From NCBI GenBank assembly GCA_019244415.1, contig JAFASN010000059.1:1-54600 (forward strand): 54,600 bases of DNA. Direction: 5' to 3'. Position numbers and translations under genes: made by a program. This document shows positions 8,987 to 17,492 of the stretch, one piece after another; position 1 is the first letter of the stretch; each line of letters starts with the position of its first letter. The DNA is from Verrucomicrobiota bacterium. GTDB lineage: Bacteria > Verrucomicrobiota > Verrucomicrobiia > Chthoniobacterales > UBA10450. The notes beneath the pieces are model-generated. The model did no database searches. It was not told where the DNA came from and saw only the letters and a program-made list of their open reading frames with translations.

Positions 8987-9847
8987 ATGCCTGAGAAACA
9001 AAAACAACGGCCAAAACAGGAGCAACAGCAGCAGCCTGGACGTGAGTACGAGATGACGCCACGGCCCAAAGCCGAGGACGAGAAGCATCGCGGCAGCGGC
9101 AAGCTCGAGGGAAAAGTGGCTCTTATCACAGGCGGCGATAGTGGCATCGGACGGGCAGTGGCGATTGCCTTCGCGAAAGAGGGTGCGGACGTGGCGATCG
9201 GCTATTTGAACGAACATCGCGACGCGAAAGAAACCAGGCGGCTGGTGGAAGAGCACGGCCGCAAATGCATCCTCAACTCCGGCGATGTGGGCGACGAGAA
9301 ATTCTGCGCCGATCTGGTGCGGCAGACCGTGAAAGAACTGGGCGGCCTCGATATTCTCATCAACAACGCGGCCGAGCAGCACCCGCGCTACGCCATCGAG
9401 AAAATCAGCGAGAAACAGCTCGAGCGGACATTTCGCACGAACATTTTCTCCATGTTCTTCCTCACCAAAGCGGCGATGAAACACCTGACCGAAGGGAGCG
9501 TCGTCATCAACACCGCTTCCGTCACAGCTTACAAAGGCAGCCCCGAGCTGCTCGATTACTCGGCCACGAAAGGGGCGATCGTCGCCTTCACCCGCTCGCT
9601 CTCGCAAAAACTCGCGGACAAGAAAATTCGCGTGAATGCCGTCGCGCCGGGACCAATCTGGACGCCACTGATTCCTTCCACTTTCCCAGGCGAAAAGGTC
9701 GAGACTTTCGGAAGTGACGTGCCGATGAAACGCGCCGGCCAGCCGGAGGAAGTCGCGCCGTGTTACGTCTTTCTCGCTTCCGACGATTCCTCCTACATGA
9801 CCGGCCAGGTGCTGCACCCAAACGGCGGCACGGTCGTGAACGGCTAA
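8987..9847 (+). CDS. SDR-family NAD(P)-dependent oxidoreductase (YghA/YdaD-like)
   Basis: A short-chain dehydrogenase of 286 residues with a charged, Gln-rich N-terminal extension (residues 1-40) as in the YghA/YdaD/YhdF branch, which is often stress-linked. The Rossmann motif is TGGDSGIGRAVA (about residue 49). NNAAEQ and the catalytic Ser/Tyr/Lys follow in NTASVTAYKGSPELLDYSATK, then VAPGPIWTPLIP. The C-terminal YVFLASDDSSYMTGQVLHP is also typical. The natural substrate of this branch is not settled; reduction of aldehydes or ketones with NADPH is the usual assumption. Confidence 0.85.
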   Translation: MPEKQKQRPKQEQQQQPGREYEMTPRPKAEDEKHRGSGKLEGKVALITGGDSGIGRAVAIAFAKEGADVAIGYLNEHRDAKETRRLVEEHGRKCILNSGDVGDEKFCADLVRQTVKELGGLDILINNAAEQHPRYAIEKISEKQLERTFRTNIFSMFFLTKAAMKHLTEGSVVINTASVTAYKGSPELLDYSATKGAIVAFTRSLSQKLADKKIRVNAVAPGPIWTPLIPSTFPGEKVETFGSDVPMKRAGQPEEVAPCYVFLASDDSSYMTGQVLHPNGGTVVNG

Positions 9848-9849
9848 CC

Positions 9850-9919
9850 CTGTAGCGACGGTCTGTGACCGGCGGTGGTCGAGGTGCAAATTGGCGACGG
9901 TCGTAGACCGCCGCTACAG
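9850..9919. repeat. intergenic hairpin repeat CTGTAGCG...CGCTACAG
   Basis: A 22-base arm beginning CTGTAGCGACGGTCTGTGAC pairs with CGGTCGTAGACCGCCGCTAC at the other end with two or three mismatches. It lies between the SDR stop and rph and may serve as a terminator-like structure, but there is no T-run. Confidence 0.65.
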
Positions 9920-9967
9920 CTGATACGTTTTGGTTGGCACAGCAAGCGACTGTCCTACAATGGCCGG

Positions 9968-10711
9968 ATGCAACGCTCCGATGGCCGCGCACCGGATCAA
10001 CTGCGCCCGGTCAGCTTCGAACTCGATGTCGCGCCACACGCGAGCGGCTCGGTCGTTGTCGCGATGGGCAACACGCGGGTGATCTGCGCCGCGATGATCG
10101 AAGACTCCGTCCCGCGCTGGATGAAAGAACAAAACGTGACGGGTGGATGGCTCACAGCCGAGTACTCGATGCTGCCGTACTCAACCGCGCCGCGAAAACA
10201 GCGCGATGTCACGCGCGGCAAACTCGATGGCCGCAGTACCGAAATTCAACGGCTCATTGGCCGTTCACTGCGCGCCGTACTCAACCTGGAAAAACTCGGG
10301 CCGCGCACGATGTGGATCGATTGTGATGTGCTCCAGGCTGATGGCGGCACACGCACGGCTGCGATCACGGGCGCGAGTGTGGCCGTGGCCATTGCGTGCG
10401 GGCGTTTGCTCGAAGAGAAACGAATTGCCGAGTTACCGATGCGCAGTCTTGTGGGCGCGGTAAGCGCGGGCATTCTGGATGGAAACGCGCTCGTTGATTT
10501 GGATTATGCGGAGGATAAAGCGGTGAGCGTGGATCTGAACCTGGTCGCGACTGAAAGCGGCGAGCTGGTGGAAGTACAGGCCTCGGGCGAAGAAGCGACA
10601 TTCACGCAGACACAGCTGGATCAAATGCTCGCGCTCGGGCACAACGGCATTGTGCAGTTGATCGCGCAACAGCGGGCCGTGCTCGAGCGATTCCAAATCA
10701 CCGTGCAGTGA
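9968..10711 (+). CDS. rph: ribonuclease PH
   Basis: The 247-residue protein is a full-length RNase PH, the phosphorolytic 3'-to-5' exoribonuclease that trims tRNA precursors and structured RNA ends in a hexameric ring. Characteristic blocks are RSDGRAPDQLRPVSFE at the N-terminus, GNTRVICAA, GWLTAEYSMLPYST, DVTRGKLDGRSTEIQRLIGR (the phosphate-binding region) and DCDVLQADGGTRTAAITGAS. The frame is open upstream to 9875, but the family N-terminus matches the ATG at 9968. A repeat hairpin separates it from gmd. Confidence 0.95.
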   Translation: MQRSDGRAPDQLRPVSFELDVAPHASGSVVVAMGNTRVICAAMIEDSVPRWMKEQNVTGGWLTAEYSMLPYSTAPRKQRDVTRGKLDGRSTEIQRLIGRSLRAVLNLEKLGPRTMWIDCDVLQADGGTRTAAITGASVAVAIACGRLLEEKRIAELPMRSLVGAVSAGILDGNALVDLDYAEDKAVSVDLNLVATESGELVEVQASGEEATFTQTQLDQMLALGHNGIVQLIAQQRAVLERFQITVQ

Positions 10712-10719
10712 AAAATATT

Positions 10720-10808
10720 GTCATCCCGAGCGAAGCCGAGGGATCCCGCCGACTTCAGCAGTTTCGCGCCGTAATTTCTCGACGTCGCTTCGCTCGCTCG
10801 GAATGACG
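10720..10808. repeat. interspersed GTCATCCCGAGCGAAG inverted repeat, copy 1
   Basis: Starts GTCATCCCGAGCGAAGCCGA and ends with the near complement CGCTTCGCTCGCTCGGAATG. Related copies are at 48706, 54211 and, cut by the window end, 54574. It ends six bases before the gmd start. Confidence 0.75.
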
Positions 10809-10813
10809 ACGCA

Positions 10814-11830
10814 GTGATGAAACGGGCGCTCATCACCGGCATTACCGGCCAGGACGGCAGTTACCTTGCCGATTTGCTGCTCGCCAAAGGCTACGAAGTG
10901 CACGGCATCATGCGCCGCGCGAGCACGTTTAACACTTCGCGCATCGATCATCTTTACGCCGATCCGCACATCAACGGCGTGCGCTTGTTCCTCCACTACG
11001 GCGACCTGGCCGACTCAGTAAACCTGGTGAAGTTGCTTTACGATCTGAAGCCGGACGAGATTTACCACCTTGGAGCGCAAAGCCATGTGCGCGTGAGTTT
11101 CGACATCCCTGAGTACACCGCGGATGTCACTGGCATCGGTACGATCCGAATCCTGGAAGCGATACGCGAGACCGGAATCCGCTCGCGTTTTTACCAGGCC
11201 TCGAGCAGCGAAATGTTCGGCAAGGCGCAGGAAATTCCGCAGACGGAGCGAACGCCATTCTGGCCGCGCAATCCCTACGCGGTCGCGAAGGTGTTCGCCT
11301 ATTGGGCGACGGTGAATTACCGCGAGAGCTACGGCTTGCACGCGTGCAACGGCATTCTTTTCAACCACGAAAGCCCGCGCCGTGGTGAGACGTTCGTGAC
11401 GCGGAAAATCACGCGTGCGGCGGCCGCGATCAAGCAGGGACTGCAAAAGGAGCTGTTCCTCGGCAACCTCAACGCCAAGCGCGATTGGGGCTACGCGCCT
11501 GAGTACGTGGAAGGAATGTGGCGCATGCTGCAACAAGATACGGGTGACGATTACGTCCTGGCCACTAACGAGACGCATACCGTGCGCGAATTTTGCGAGG
11601 CGGCGTTCGCGCACGTCGATCTTGATTGGAAGGAGTTTGTGCGGCATGACGCGCGCTACGAGCGGCCAGCCGAGGTGGACTTGCTCATGGGCAACCCCGC
11701 CAGGGCCGAACGAATTCTCGGCTGGAACGCGACCACGCGCTTCGCCGATCTCGTCCGCATCATGGTGGATGCGGACATGCAATTGCTCTCACGCAAAACG
11801 GCGCAAGAACACCTCGGCGATCAGCCGTAG
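10814..11830 (+). CDS. gmd: GDP-mannose 4,6-dehydratase
   Basis: The 338-residue product is a full-length GMD, an extended SDR that turns GDP-mannose into GDP-4-keto-6-deoxymannose, the precursor of GDP-fucose and related 6-deoxyhexoses for surface polysaccharides. Seen are the NADP(H) motif [12 protein letters not shown] at the N-terminus, [27 protein letters not shown], the catalytic Ser-Ser-Glu block [18 protein letters not shown] with the catalytic Tyr/Lys, and [17 protein letters not shown]. Start is GTG at 10814 or ATG at 10817. It stands alone here; no GDP-fucose synthase partner is in view. Confidence 0.95.
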   Translation: MMKRALITGITGQDGSYLADLLLAKGYEVHGIMRRASTFNTSRIDHLYADPHINGVRLFLHYGDLADSVNLVKLLYDLKPDEIYHLGAQSHVRVSFDIPEYTADVTGIGTIRILEAIRETGIRSRFYQASSSEMFGKAQEIPQTERTPFWPRNPYAVAKVFAYWATVNYRESYGLHACNGILFNHESPRRGETFVTRKITRAAAAIKQGLQKELFLGNLNAKRDWGYAPEYVEGMWRMLQQDTGDDYVLATNETHTVREFCEAAFAHVDLDWKEFVRHDARYERPAEVDLLMGNPARAERILGWNATTRFADLVRIMVDADMQLLSRKTAQEHLGDQP

Positions 11831-11855
11831 CAGGCGAGCGAGGCGACTCGCCTGC
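11830..11855. terminator. hairpin between convergent gmd and CoA-transferase genes
   Basis: Perfect 9-bp stem GCAGGCGAG / CTCGCCTGC with an 8-base loop, lying between two convergent stop codons. It has no T-run, so it may be a bidirectional or Rho-aided terminator, or a small relative of the GCGACTCGC hairpin family. Confidence 0.45.
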
Positions 11856-11888
11856 ACCAGGCAAACCGCTGGGCGCACCTTGAGCGAG

Positions 11889-13250
11889 CTACTTCGTACG
11901 GACGTTCCGCTGCTCGAACTCCGCCCCGGTTTTTGCCCGGACATCATCAAGCGTCGCGCCGGGCTGTAGCTCGATCAAAACGAGGCCTCCGCCCTCTTTG
12001 ACTTCAAAAACCGCCAGGTCAGTGATGATGAGATCGACCACGCCTTTGCCGGTGATCGGCAGCGTGCATCGCTTCAGAATCTTCGGCTTGCCATCGCGCG
12101 AGGTGTGTTCCATCACGACGACGACTCGTTTCACGCCCGCAACCAAATCCATCGCGCCGCCGGGGCCTTTCACCATTTTGCCGGGGATCATCCAGTTGGC
12201 CAGGTCGCCATTATCAGCGACTTCAAATGCGCCGAGAATGGCAAGATCGATGTGGCCGCCGCGGATCATGGCGAAAGAATCGGCGCTCGAGAAGAAAGCC
12301 GAGCCAGGCATGGTGGTGATGGTCTGTTTGCCGGCGTTGATCAGATCAGGGTCTTCTTCGCCCGCTTTGGGGAATGGGCCGATGCCGAGAAGCCCGTTCT
12401 CGGATTGCAGCGTCACGTTCATTCCCTCGGGAATGTAGTTGGCGACGAGCGTGGGAATACCGATGCCCAGGTTGACGTAATAACCTTCGCGCAACTCCTG
12501 CGCGGCGCGCCTGGCCAGCAGATCGCGCACACTCGAGCCGGCTTTGGCGACCGTGGCGCCCTGCACCGTGCGGAACTCGATCCGCTTCTCGTACTTTTCG
12601 CCTTGGATAATCCGATCGACGAAAATGCCTGGTGTGTGAATAGAATCGGGATCGAGCTCGCCGATTTCCACCAGTTGCTCCACTTCCGCGACGCAAACTT
12701 TCCCGCAGGTGGCGATCATCGGGTTAAAGTTCCGCGAAGTTTCCCGGTAGATGAGGTTACCCGATTTGTCTCCTTTCCACGCTTTCACGATGGAGACTTC
12801 CGCTTTGATGCCGGCCTCGAGCACGTACTCCAATTCGGCAAAACGTTTCGTTTCCTTGTCTTTCGTGAGCAGCGTGCCGAAGCCGGTGCGCGTGTAAAAA
12901 CCGGGAATACCCGCACCGCCGGCGCGCAGGCGCTCCGCCAGCGTGCCTTGCGGAATCAGCTCCAGTTCCAGCTCGCCGCTGAGTACCTGACGTTCGAACT
13001 CCTTGTTCTCGCCTACGTAGGACGCCATCACTTTTTTTACCTGTCGCCCCTGGAGCAGTACGCCCATGCCAAAGTCGTCCACGCCAGCGTTGTTGCCGAC
13101 GATGGTGAGCCCTTTCACACCGCTGTCGCGCAAGGCCGCGATAAGGTTTTCAGGAATGCCGCAGAGGCCGAACCCGCCGGCGGCGACGGTCATATTATCG
13201 TGAAGCAAGCCATTCAGTGCTGCTGCGGCATTTGGGAAAACTTTGCTCAT
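11889..13250 (-). CDS. fused 3-oxoacid CoA-transferase (A and B subunits in one chain)
   Basis: The 453-residue protein fuses both halves of a class I CoA-transferase, as in SCOT. The A half (about 1-225) shows [37 protein letters not shown] and [17 protein letters not shown]. The B half (from about 240) shows [20 protein letters not shown], the catalytic glutamate region [33 protein letters not shown] and [20 protein letters not shown]. It probably moves CoA between succinyl-CoA and acetoacetate or a similar 3-oxoacid. AAGGA lies just upstream of the ATG at 13250. It is a second, independent system beside the split ctfA/ctfB pair at 29.5 and 33.5 kb. Confidence 0.9.
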   Translation of the reverse strand: MSKVFPNAAAALNGLLHDNMTVAAGGFGLCGIPENLIAALRDSGVKGLTIVGNNAGVDDFGMGVLLQGRQVKKVMASYVGENKEFERQVLSGELELELIPQGTLAERLRAGGAGIPGFYTRTGFGTLLTKDKETKRFAELEYVLEAGIKAEVSIVKAWKGDKSGNLIYRETSRNFNPMIATCGKVCVAEVEQLVEIGELDPDSIHTPGIFVDRIIQGEKYEKRIEFRTVQGATVAKAGSSVRDLLARRAAQELREGYYVNLGIGIPTLVANYIPEGMNVTLQSENGLLGIGPFPKAGEEDPDLINAGKQTITTMPGSAFFSSADSFAMIRGGHIDLAILGAFEVADNGDLANWMIPGKMVKGPGGAMDLVAGVKRVVVVMEHTSRDGKPKILKRCTLPITGKGVVDLIITDLAVFEVKEGGGLVLIELQPGATLDDVRAKTGAEFEQRNVRTK

Positions 13251-13364
13251 GCAAAGGAATATCTAGCCAAAGATTCACATGGAGGAAACATGGATTCGCA
13301 ACGCACGGATATCGTACCGTGATTCGAACACGCGGAGGCTTACAGCGCGATACCGGAACGGGCG

Positions 13365-13436
13365 GACTTCCACCGCCGGTTTCGCAGTGTCCGGGTGGAA
13401 GCAGTTGTTGAAGGTGTCGGGCCAGAGGACCACATC
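13365..13436 (-). pseudogene. fragment of an FAD-linked oxidase / iron-sulfur reductase gene
   Basis: On the minus strand 24 codons read DVVLWPDTFNNCFHPDTAKP then AVEV, which matches the CCG-domain portion of fused FAD/Fe-S dehydrogenases of the D-lactate/glycolate oxidase type, where WPDTFNN-x-FHP precedes the cluster-binding CCGRP segment. Nothing recognisable continues on the 3' side, and on the 5' side the palindromic element at 13437 abuts it exactly. The rest of 13251-13801 shows no other gene. Confidence 0.5.
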
Positions 13437-13546
13437 GGGGAGCGCACGCGACTCGCGTGCTGGCGAAGGCGACTCGCCTTCGCGAACTTTCTCCGATGTT
13501 TCGGCGGGGTCGCCGAAACCAGCACGCGAGGTCGCGTGCGCTCCCC
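13437..13546. repeat. multi-hairpin palindromic element, copy B
   Basis: Outer arms GGGGAGCGCACGCGACTCGC and the complementary end GCGTGCGCTCCCC. Inside are a perfect hairpin GCGAAGGCGACTCGCCTTCGC, a short spacer and a second hairpin TTTCGGCGGGGTCGCCGAAA. It adjoins the oxidase fragment. Confidence 0.85.
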
Positions 13547-13801
13547 GGAGCGTGGCGTCCGCCGCATTACGAAGGAACGGAAACACCGGATGTTTCTCAA
13601 CCCGATAATGGAGCAATCGGAGTACTGAAAACGAATTTGGGGAAACATGCTGAATCAGATCGCTTCATCCTGGTGTTCCCTTGCATATTCTTGCCATCCG
13701 AGCGCCTCTTCCTCGCTGCTGGATTTGCGGCGATGATCAACGCGCCACGTTTGCTCTGCCATCGGAACGCGGCATAATGACCGGCTCGCATTTTTGCAAA
13801 C

Positions 13802-13874
13802 GGCTGGGTAGCTCAGTTGGCAGAGCAGAGGACTGAAAATCCTCGTGTCGGCGGTTCGATTCCGCCCCCAGCCA
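13802..13874 (+). tRNA. tRNA-Phe (GAA anticodon)
   Basis: A 73-base cloverleaf can be drawn: acceptor GGCTGGG (13802-13808) with CCCAGCC (13867-13873), D arm with AGCTCAGTTGGCAGAGC, anticodon stem GAGGA/TCCTC with loop CTGAAAA (anticodon GAA at 13835-13837), T arm GGCGGTTCGATTCCGCC, discriminator A. No CCA is encoded. Its 3' half is the integration site of the element that follows; the gene stays intact because the element carries an identical 45-base 3' end. Confidence 0.97.
13830..13874 (+). other. attachment site copy 1 (inside tRNA-Phe)
   Basis: The 45 bases from the anticodon stem to the discriminator base are repeated without change at 20443-20487. This is the usual core for tyrosine integrases that use tRNA genes. 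Confidence 0.9.
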
Positions 13875-13977
13875 CTCCCCTTTTTCTCTCGTGGAAATTG
13901 GCGTTTTACCCTCTCAAAATCGCGTTGGCTCAAAACCGCCGAAAACGCAAGAAAACGCAGGTTTGAGAAAGAAATCT

Positions 13978-14015
13978 GTCATGCAGCGTCATGCATGACG
14001 CCTGGTTGTCATGCA
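13978..14015. promoter_or_regulatory. candidate integrase arm-type sites, left end
   Basis: GTCATGCA occurs at 13978, 13988 and 14008, spaced 10 and 20 bases, that is one and two helical turns. The same octamer occurs twice near the other end of the element (20386 and 20397). Placement near both att cores and helical phasing suggest integrase or excisionase binding. The rest of 13875-14212 holds no gene. Confidence 0.5.
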
Positions 14016-14212
14016 CTGTTTTCGGCGTTGGCCGTTGCCGCGCTCAGGATGGCCGCTAAACGCGGTTGTGGTGGTCTGGCAGTGTGACGAGACCCGACAG
14101 GCCATTGCGAAGGGATGGTGAGGCGCGTACCGGACATTATTTTCAACGCCGGGTGTCAGACGCGCGTTTTCCGCCGTTGCAATTCGGAGGCGAGCCTGTC
14201 AAGACTTACCAT

Positions 14213-14650
14213 GTGAAGGTGTATTTCGCTCTTACCGTCTCAGCCGCTGTACTGTGCTTCGGAGGCGGCTGTGCAAGCGTTCCGAAGGCGAGTTCCACCG
14301 AGGACTTACAAGCCAAGACGTTCCAAACGAAGCCAGGCGTCGCAAACTTGTACGTGTATCGGGAACCGGGGCTGCTGCTCGGAGCTGCTGTAGGATGGGA
14401 TGTCAATTTAGATGGGCGAACGCTCGGGCTGCTCACGATTGGAACTTACATCTTCTCCGAGGTGCAGCCGGGGCAGCATACGCTGTCTCGCTTGCAGACC
14501 GTTAAGCCGATCCGCTTAGAAGCAGGTCGCAACTACTTCTTTCGGCTTGCACCATCCCTTGCTGCGTCAGAAACAAAATTCGTCGAGGTACCCGAAACAA
14601 AGGGTCGTACGGCGGTGACCAAATTGTCGCGGGTCGTTACGCTGTACTAA
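14213..14650 (+). CDS. small lipoprotein, DUF2846-like
   Basis: A 145-residue product starting at GTG 14213 (open frame extends to 14066; GGAGG at 14186 is too distant to settle the start). It has a hydrophobic signal FALTVSAAVLCFGGG followed by a lipobox cysteine (GGGCAS), then ANLYVYREPGLLLGAAVGWD, LDGRTLGLLTIGTYIFSEVQ, GQHTL and RLEAGRNYFFRL. This is the beta-sandwich pattern of DUF2846-type lipoproteins. It is the only plus-strand gene of the integrated element and lies beyond terL, convergent with it, so it is probably a cargo (lysogenic conversion-like) gene. Function unknown. Confidence 0.6.
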   Translation: MKVYFALTVSAAVLCFGGGCASVPKASSTEDLQAKTFQTKPGVANLYVYREPGLLLGAAVGWDVNLDGRTLGLLTIGTYIFSEVQPGQHTLSRLQTVKPIRLEAGRNYFFRLAPSLAASETKFVEVPETKGRTAVTKLSRVVTLY

Positions 14651-14675
14651 CGTTCGAGTGTGGACGGTTCGCCTC

Positions 14676-16004
14676 TCAGAGACCTTTGAGGCGCACCCGT
14701 GCGAACTTGGCCGGCGGTTTGCGGCCTAGCAGATACCGTGCGGCATCGTAGCAATGATCGTCTGCCGAGCTATCCACATCTTCGGGATTGCTGCGGCTGT
14801 AGGGCAGCGCGGGAAGGGTGCGAATCGTGTTTTTGCACGTGCGAAAAACAATCAATCCGGGGAAACCATCGCTGCGCAATGCAAGGCGGGAGTGAATCGC
14901 GTTTTTGCCCGCAATCCGGGAACCGACACCTTTTTCACTTGGTCGCCAGCGGCAGCCGAGCGCGTTCATTACATTGGCGCGTCCGCCGCCCATGCCGGTG
15001 TCCGCGAAGCTTGCCGAATCGATGATGCCGTCCAGCGGCTCATCATCGTAAAGCGAGTCGATGGCGAGCACCGCTTGCGCCATTACCTGAGCCGTCATCC
15101 CGGCGCGATAAAGCTCGTTCACGATGAAAATGCGGTCGTGGATTTCATCGTGCAGCGCCCAGAGCACGCACGCGGGGCTGGCCCAACCATCATCAGCGCC
15201 GCGCCACATTTCTAATCCGTCCGGAATGGGAAACGGTTGGCAGGTGTGCAACTTAAAATTCCACTCTGAAAAGACCGCACCCGCGTACACATCCCACCGG
15301 CCTTCTGCCAACGTTTTGCGGTCTGCTTCGGCTAACGCTTCCAAGCCGCGCGCATAGTCCGTTTGGGCGAGGAATGGGTTGTCTTTCAGCCGAGCCGGAA
15401 TGAAGACGCGGCGGTAATTCGTGATCGGATCACGGCGCTCGCTGGCGCTGCCGTCATCAGGGATGTTCCAGCGTTGTTTCACCCAGTTGTGGCCGGGCCC
15501 GCCGGGATTACATGTCGCGCGGACTTCGTGCCGCAGTCCACTTCCTTCGGGTGAACGCAACCGTGAGAGCAGGTAAAGATAGGCGCTGTTCACCGGCTCC
15601 CCGTTCGCATCAGTTCCGTCGCCCGGCCATTGCGTCAGCTCATCCCAACACAGGGAACTGAACTGCCGTCCCTGATAGTTGTACTTGTCCTCGTCAGCAT
15701 CGAGATAGCCGAACTCCACGAGCGCGCCGGATGGAAACGTCCATGTCTTTTCGGCTTTGGAGTAGGTCGCGCCGAGCGGCAGGTACAGCTCGTGTGAACG
15801 GCCAATCAAATCGCGCAGCATCGGGAACGTCTTGCGGACGATCAGCGCGCGATGCAGCGGGTTTTGCACTTGGCTGAGCGCCGCCATGAGCAGCGAATCG
15901 GATTTGCCGCTCCCGGCGGAACCTCCGTACAAAACTTCACGCGCGGGACAGCTCAGGAACTCCGCCTGTTTCGGAGTCGGTTTCCAGATTACCCGTTCAT
16001 TCAT
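14676..16004 (-). CDS. phage terminase large subunit
   Basis: 442 residues from the ATG at 16004 (an upstream ATG at 16034 is less likely). It is the packaging motor and nuclease of tailed phages. The N-terminal ATPase shows PTPKQAEFL, Walker A VLYGGSAGSGKSDSLLMAAL, ALIVRKTFPMLRDLI, Walker B region FSSLCWDELTQWP, and the coupling motif ATCNPGGPGHNWVKQRW. The nuclease half contains MWRGADDGWASPACVLWALH and DGIIDSASFADTG, with acidic residues where RNase H-fold terminases hold their metals, ending near DDHCYDAARYLL. Its start overlaps the terS stop by 8 bases with GGAG just before it, indicating coupling. Full length, apparently intact. Confidence 0.9.
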   Translation of the reverse strand: MNERVIWKPTPKQAEFLSCPAREVLYGGSAGSGKSDSLLMAALSQVQNPLHRALIVRKTFPMLRDLIGRSHELYLPLGATYSKAEKTWTFPSGALVEFGYLDADEDKYNYQGRQFSSLCWDELTQWPGDGTDANGEPVNSAYLYLLSRLRSPEGSGLRHEVRATCNPGGPGHNWVKQRWNIPDDGSASERRDPITNYRRVFIPARLKDNPFLAQTDYARGLEALAEADRKTLAEGRWDVYAGAVFSEWNFKLHTCQPFPIPDGLEMWRGADDGWASPACVLWALHDEIHDRIFIVNELYRAGMTAQVMAQAVLAIDSLYDDEPLDGIIDSASFADTGMGGGRANVMNALGCRWRPSEKGVGSRIAGKNAIHSRLALRSDGFPGLIVFRTCKNTIRTLPALPYSRSNPEDVDSSADDHCYDAARYLLGRKPPAKFARVRLKGL

Positions 16005-16368
16005 CTCCGGTGGATTTCTGCGGCAGGAACACAATGCCGCCGGCCACAGCTACTTCACTGCGTTCGCGGTACACCTGCGGCCTGTGACAGCGGAGCAGCC
16101 ATGTGATTAACTGCGCATCTCCCTCTTTTGCTTTGCGAAAAGCAGTCGCTTCCAGCTCGTCTAACGAGGCGTCGATTGCCTCTTGCCACGCATCCCGGAA
16201 CTCCGTGTCCTCTGCTTTGTGCCGGTAGGCTGTCTGCCGGGATACGCGGGCAGCTTTGCATGCTGACTGCACGTTCGGCGCTAGTCGCAGGGCAGCGAGG
16301 AAGCGGCGCTGCCACTGCGCTAGCCGCGCGCGCGTTCTGTCACTCTGCGCGACAAGTTGTTTGCTCAC
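15997..16368 (-). CDS. phage terminase small subunit-like protein
   Basis: 123 residues from a GTG at 16368. The N-terminal part is a helix-turn-helix of the homeodomain-like phBC6A51 type: WQRRFLAALRLAPNVQSACK, then AARVSRQTAYRHK, as in small terminase subunits that recognise the packaging site. A mid segment AWQEAIDASLDELEATAFRK is helical. It lies directly upstream of and overlaps terL. The start is preceded by CTAACGA three bases away rather than by a Shine-Dalgarno sequence. Confidence 0.75.
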   Translation of the reverse strand: MSKQLVAQSDRTRARLAQWQRRFLAALRLAPNVQSACKAARVSRQTAYRHKAEDTEFRDAWQEAIDASLDELEATAFRKAKEGDAQLITWLLRCHRPQVYRERSEVAVAGGIVFLPQKSTGDE

Positions 16369-16374
16369 GACTCG

Positions 16375-17223
16375 TTAGGTGCGTGCTGCTCGTTGAGAAC
16401 TTACCCACCTTGCGGCATCGGCGGCTGCTTTCGCTTTTTTGTGCGCTTCCTCGGCACTGCGGCGCTGTTTTTCGAGGCGCTCCACATCTTGCTGATGCCA
16501 ATCCCGAAGGATGCCGCCAGCACGATCGACTATGACTTTTAGGTCTGGCCGGTGCTTCGCTACTTGGGCAAGCTCAGTCAAGTTGCCTTTGCCTGCCCAC
16601 GGAAATTCTACCGGCGTTGCGCCTTCCCGTGTGTAGAACTTCACAGTGTCGCTGTCGTGCGTACGCTCGAACTCGCCGCGCGCACTAAGATCCGTCCCGC
16701 GGTACGGGTTGTTTTGATGCTCCGTTTGAGTGTAATTGAGCTTCCGCAGCTTCTCCCTTTTTGCGGCTGCTTCCTTCAATTCGTTGAGGTAGGTGAAACT
16801 CACTCCGCCCTCTTTTGCGACGCGCTCAAGATGTTGCGCGAGCTGCGGGTTTTCGCGGCGCACTATGGCTTGGCTTTGCAAATCACGTGGCTCAACGAAC
16901 GGATTTTTAACCGGCTCGCCGGTGATAGGGTCGCGCGGCAACTCTGGCAGCGCCGGTTCCGGTGCTGGTCGCTCTTGCGTGGCCGAAGGAATGAACGGCA
17001 GCAGCGGCTTCAACGCTTGCTCTGCTAACTCCTCGCGCGTCCAGGATGTTTTGCCTTTGCCTTCAACGAACGCTTCGTGCGCGGCTTTCGCTAGCGCACC
17101 CAGTGCAAGTTTCCCGTAATCGTCCAACGCATAACCCCGGTGATAATCGCTCGCTTTTTCCAACATGCCCACGCCATGCTCAACGAAGTTATCGCGCACC
17201 GTTGGTTGTAAGTGATCATTCAT
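16375..17223 (-). CDS. unknown element-encoded protein
   Basis: 282 residues, not recognised. The first 80 residues are mixed helical (GYALDDYGKLALGALAKAAH). A proline-rich linker with QERPAPEPALPELPRDP follows, and the C-terminal 50 residues are a charged helix (DVERLEKQRRSAEEAHKKAK), probably coiled coil. It ends six bases before terS begins and is read in the same direction, so it belongs to the packaging operon; a scaffold-like or packaging accessory role is possible but unproven. CTAACGA stands three bases before its ATG. Confidence 0.6.
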   Translation of the reverse strand: MNDHLQPTVRDNFVEHGVGMLEKASDYHRGYALDDYGKLALGALAKAAHEAFVEGKGKTSWTREELAEQALKPLLPFIPSATQERPAPEPALPELPRDPITGEPVKNPFVEPRDLQSQAIVRRENPQLAQHLERVAKEGGVSFTYLNELKEAAAKREKLRKLNYTQTEHQNNPYRGTDLSARGEFERTHDSDTVKFYTREGATPVEFPWAGKGNLTELAQVAKHRPDLKVIVDRAGGILRDWHQQDVERLEKQRRSAEEAHKKAKAAADAARWVSSQRAART

Positions 17224-17398
17224 ATCTCGTTAGCTTCCTTCTCTGCGGCAGGTTGAGTTTGCGCCAGCGGGTCGCCGCCCGTCCCACCCGGCGCTTAGAG
17301 GAAAAATTGATGTTCCGGCTGCCGGCCGCAGAGAACTGCCATAATGCCGCTGCCAACTCGCGTTTTCCGAGAGCTGCCGAAAACGCTGGCCAACTGCC

Positions 17399-17429
17399 AC
17401 TGTCAAACCCCTACGGGGATTTTGACAGT
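17399..17429. other. strong hairpin between repA-like and packaging genes
   Basis: ACTGTCAAA and TTTGACAGT (9-bp stem) enclose CCCCTACGGGGAT, itself a 4-bp stem. It stands in a 270-base gap that also has four GGCAGT motifs (two per strand, including TTGGCAGTAATTGGCAGTAG at 17466-17485). It may be a terminator between two transcription units or part of a replication origin. Confidence 0.5.
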
Positions 17430-17492
17430 TGGCGTGTGGCTTGGTGCCAAAATCAATTCTGACATCTTTTGGCAGTAATTGGCAGTAGCGCG

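Noticed and set aside
12105-13322. 405-codon plus-strand open frame opposite the fused CoA-transferase
   Set aside because: Antisense shadow of a well-conserved gene; no family features.
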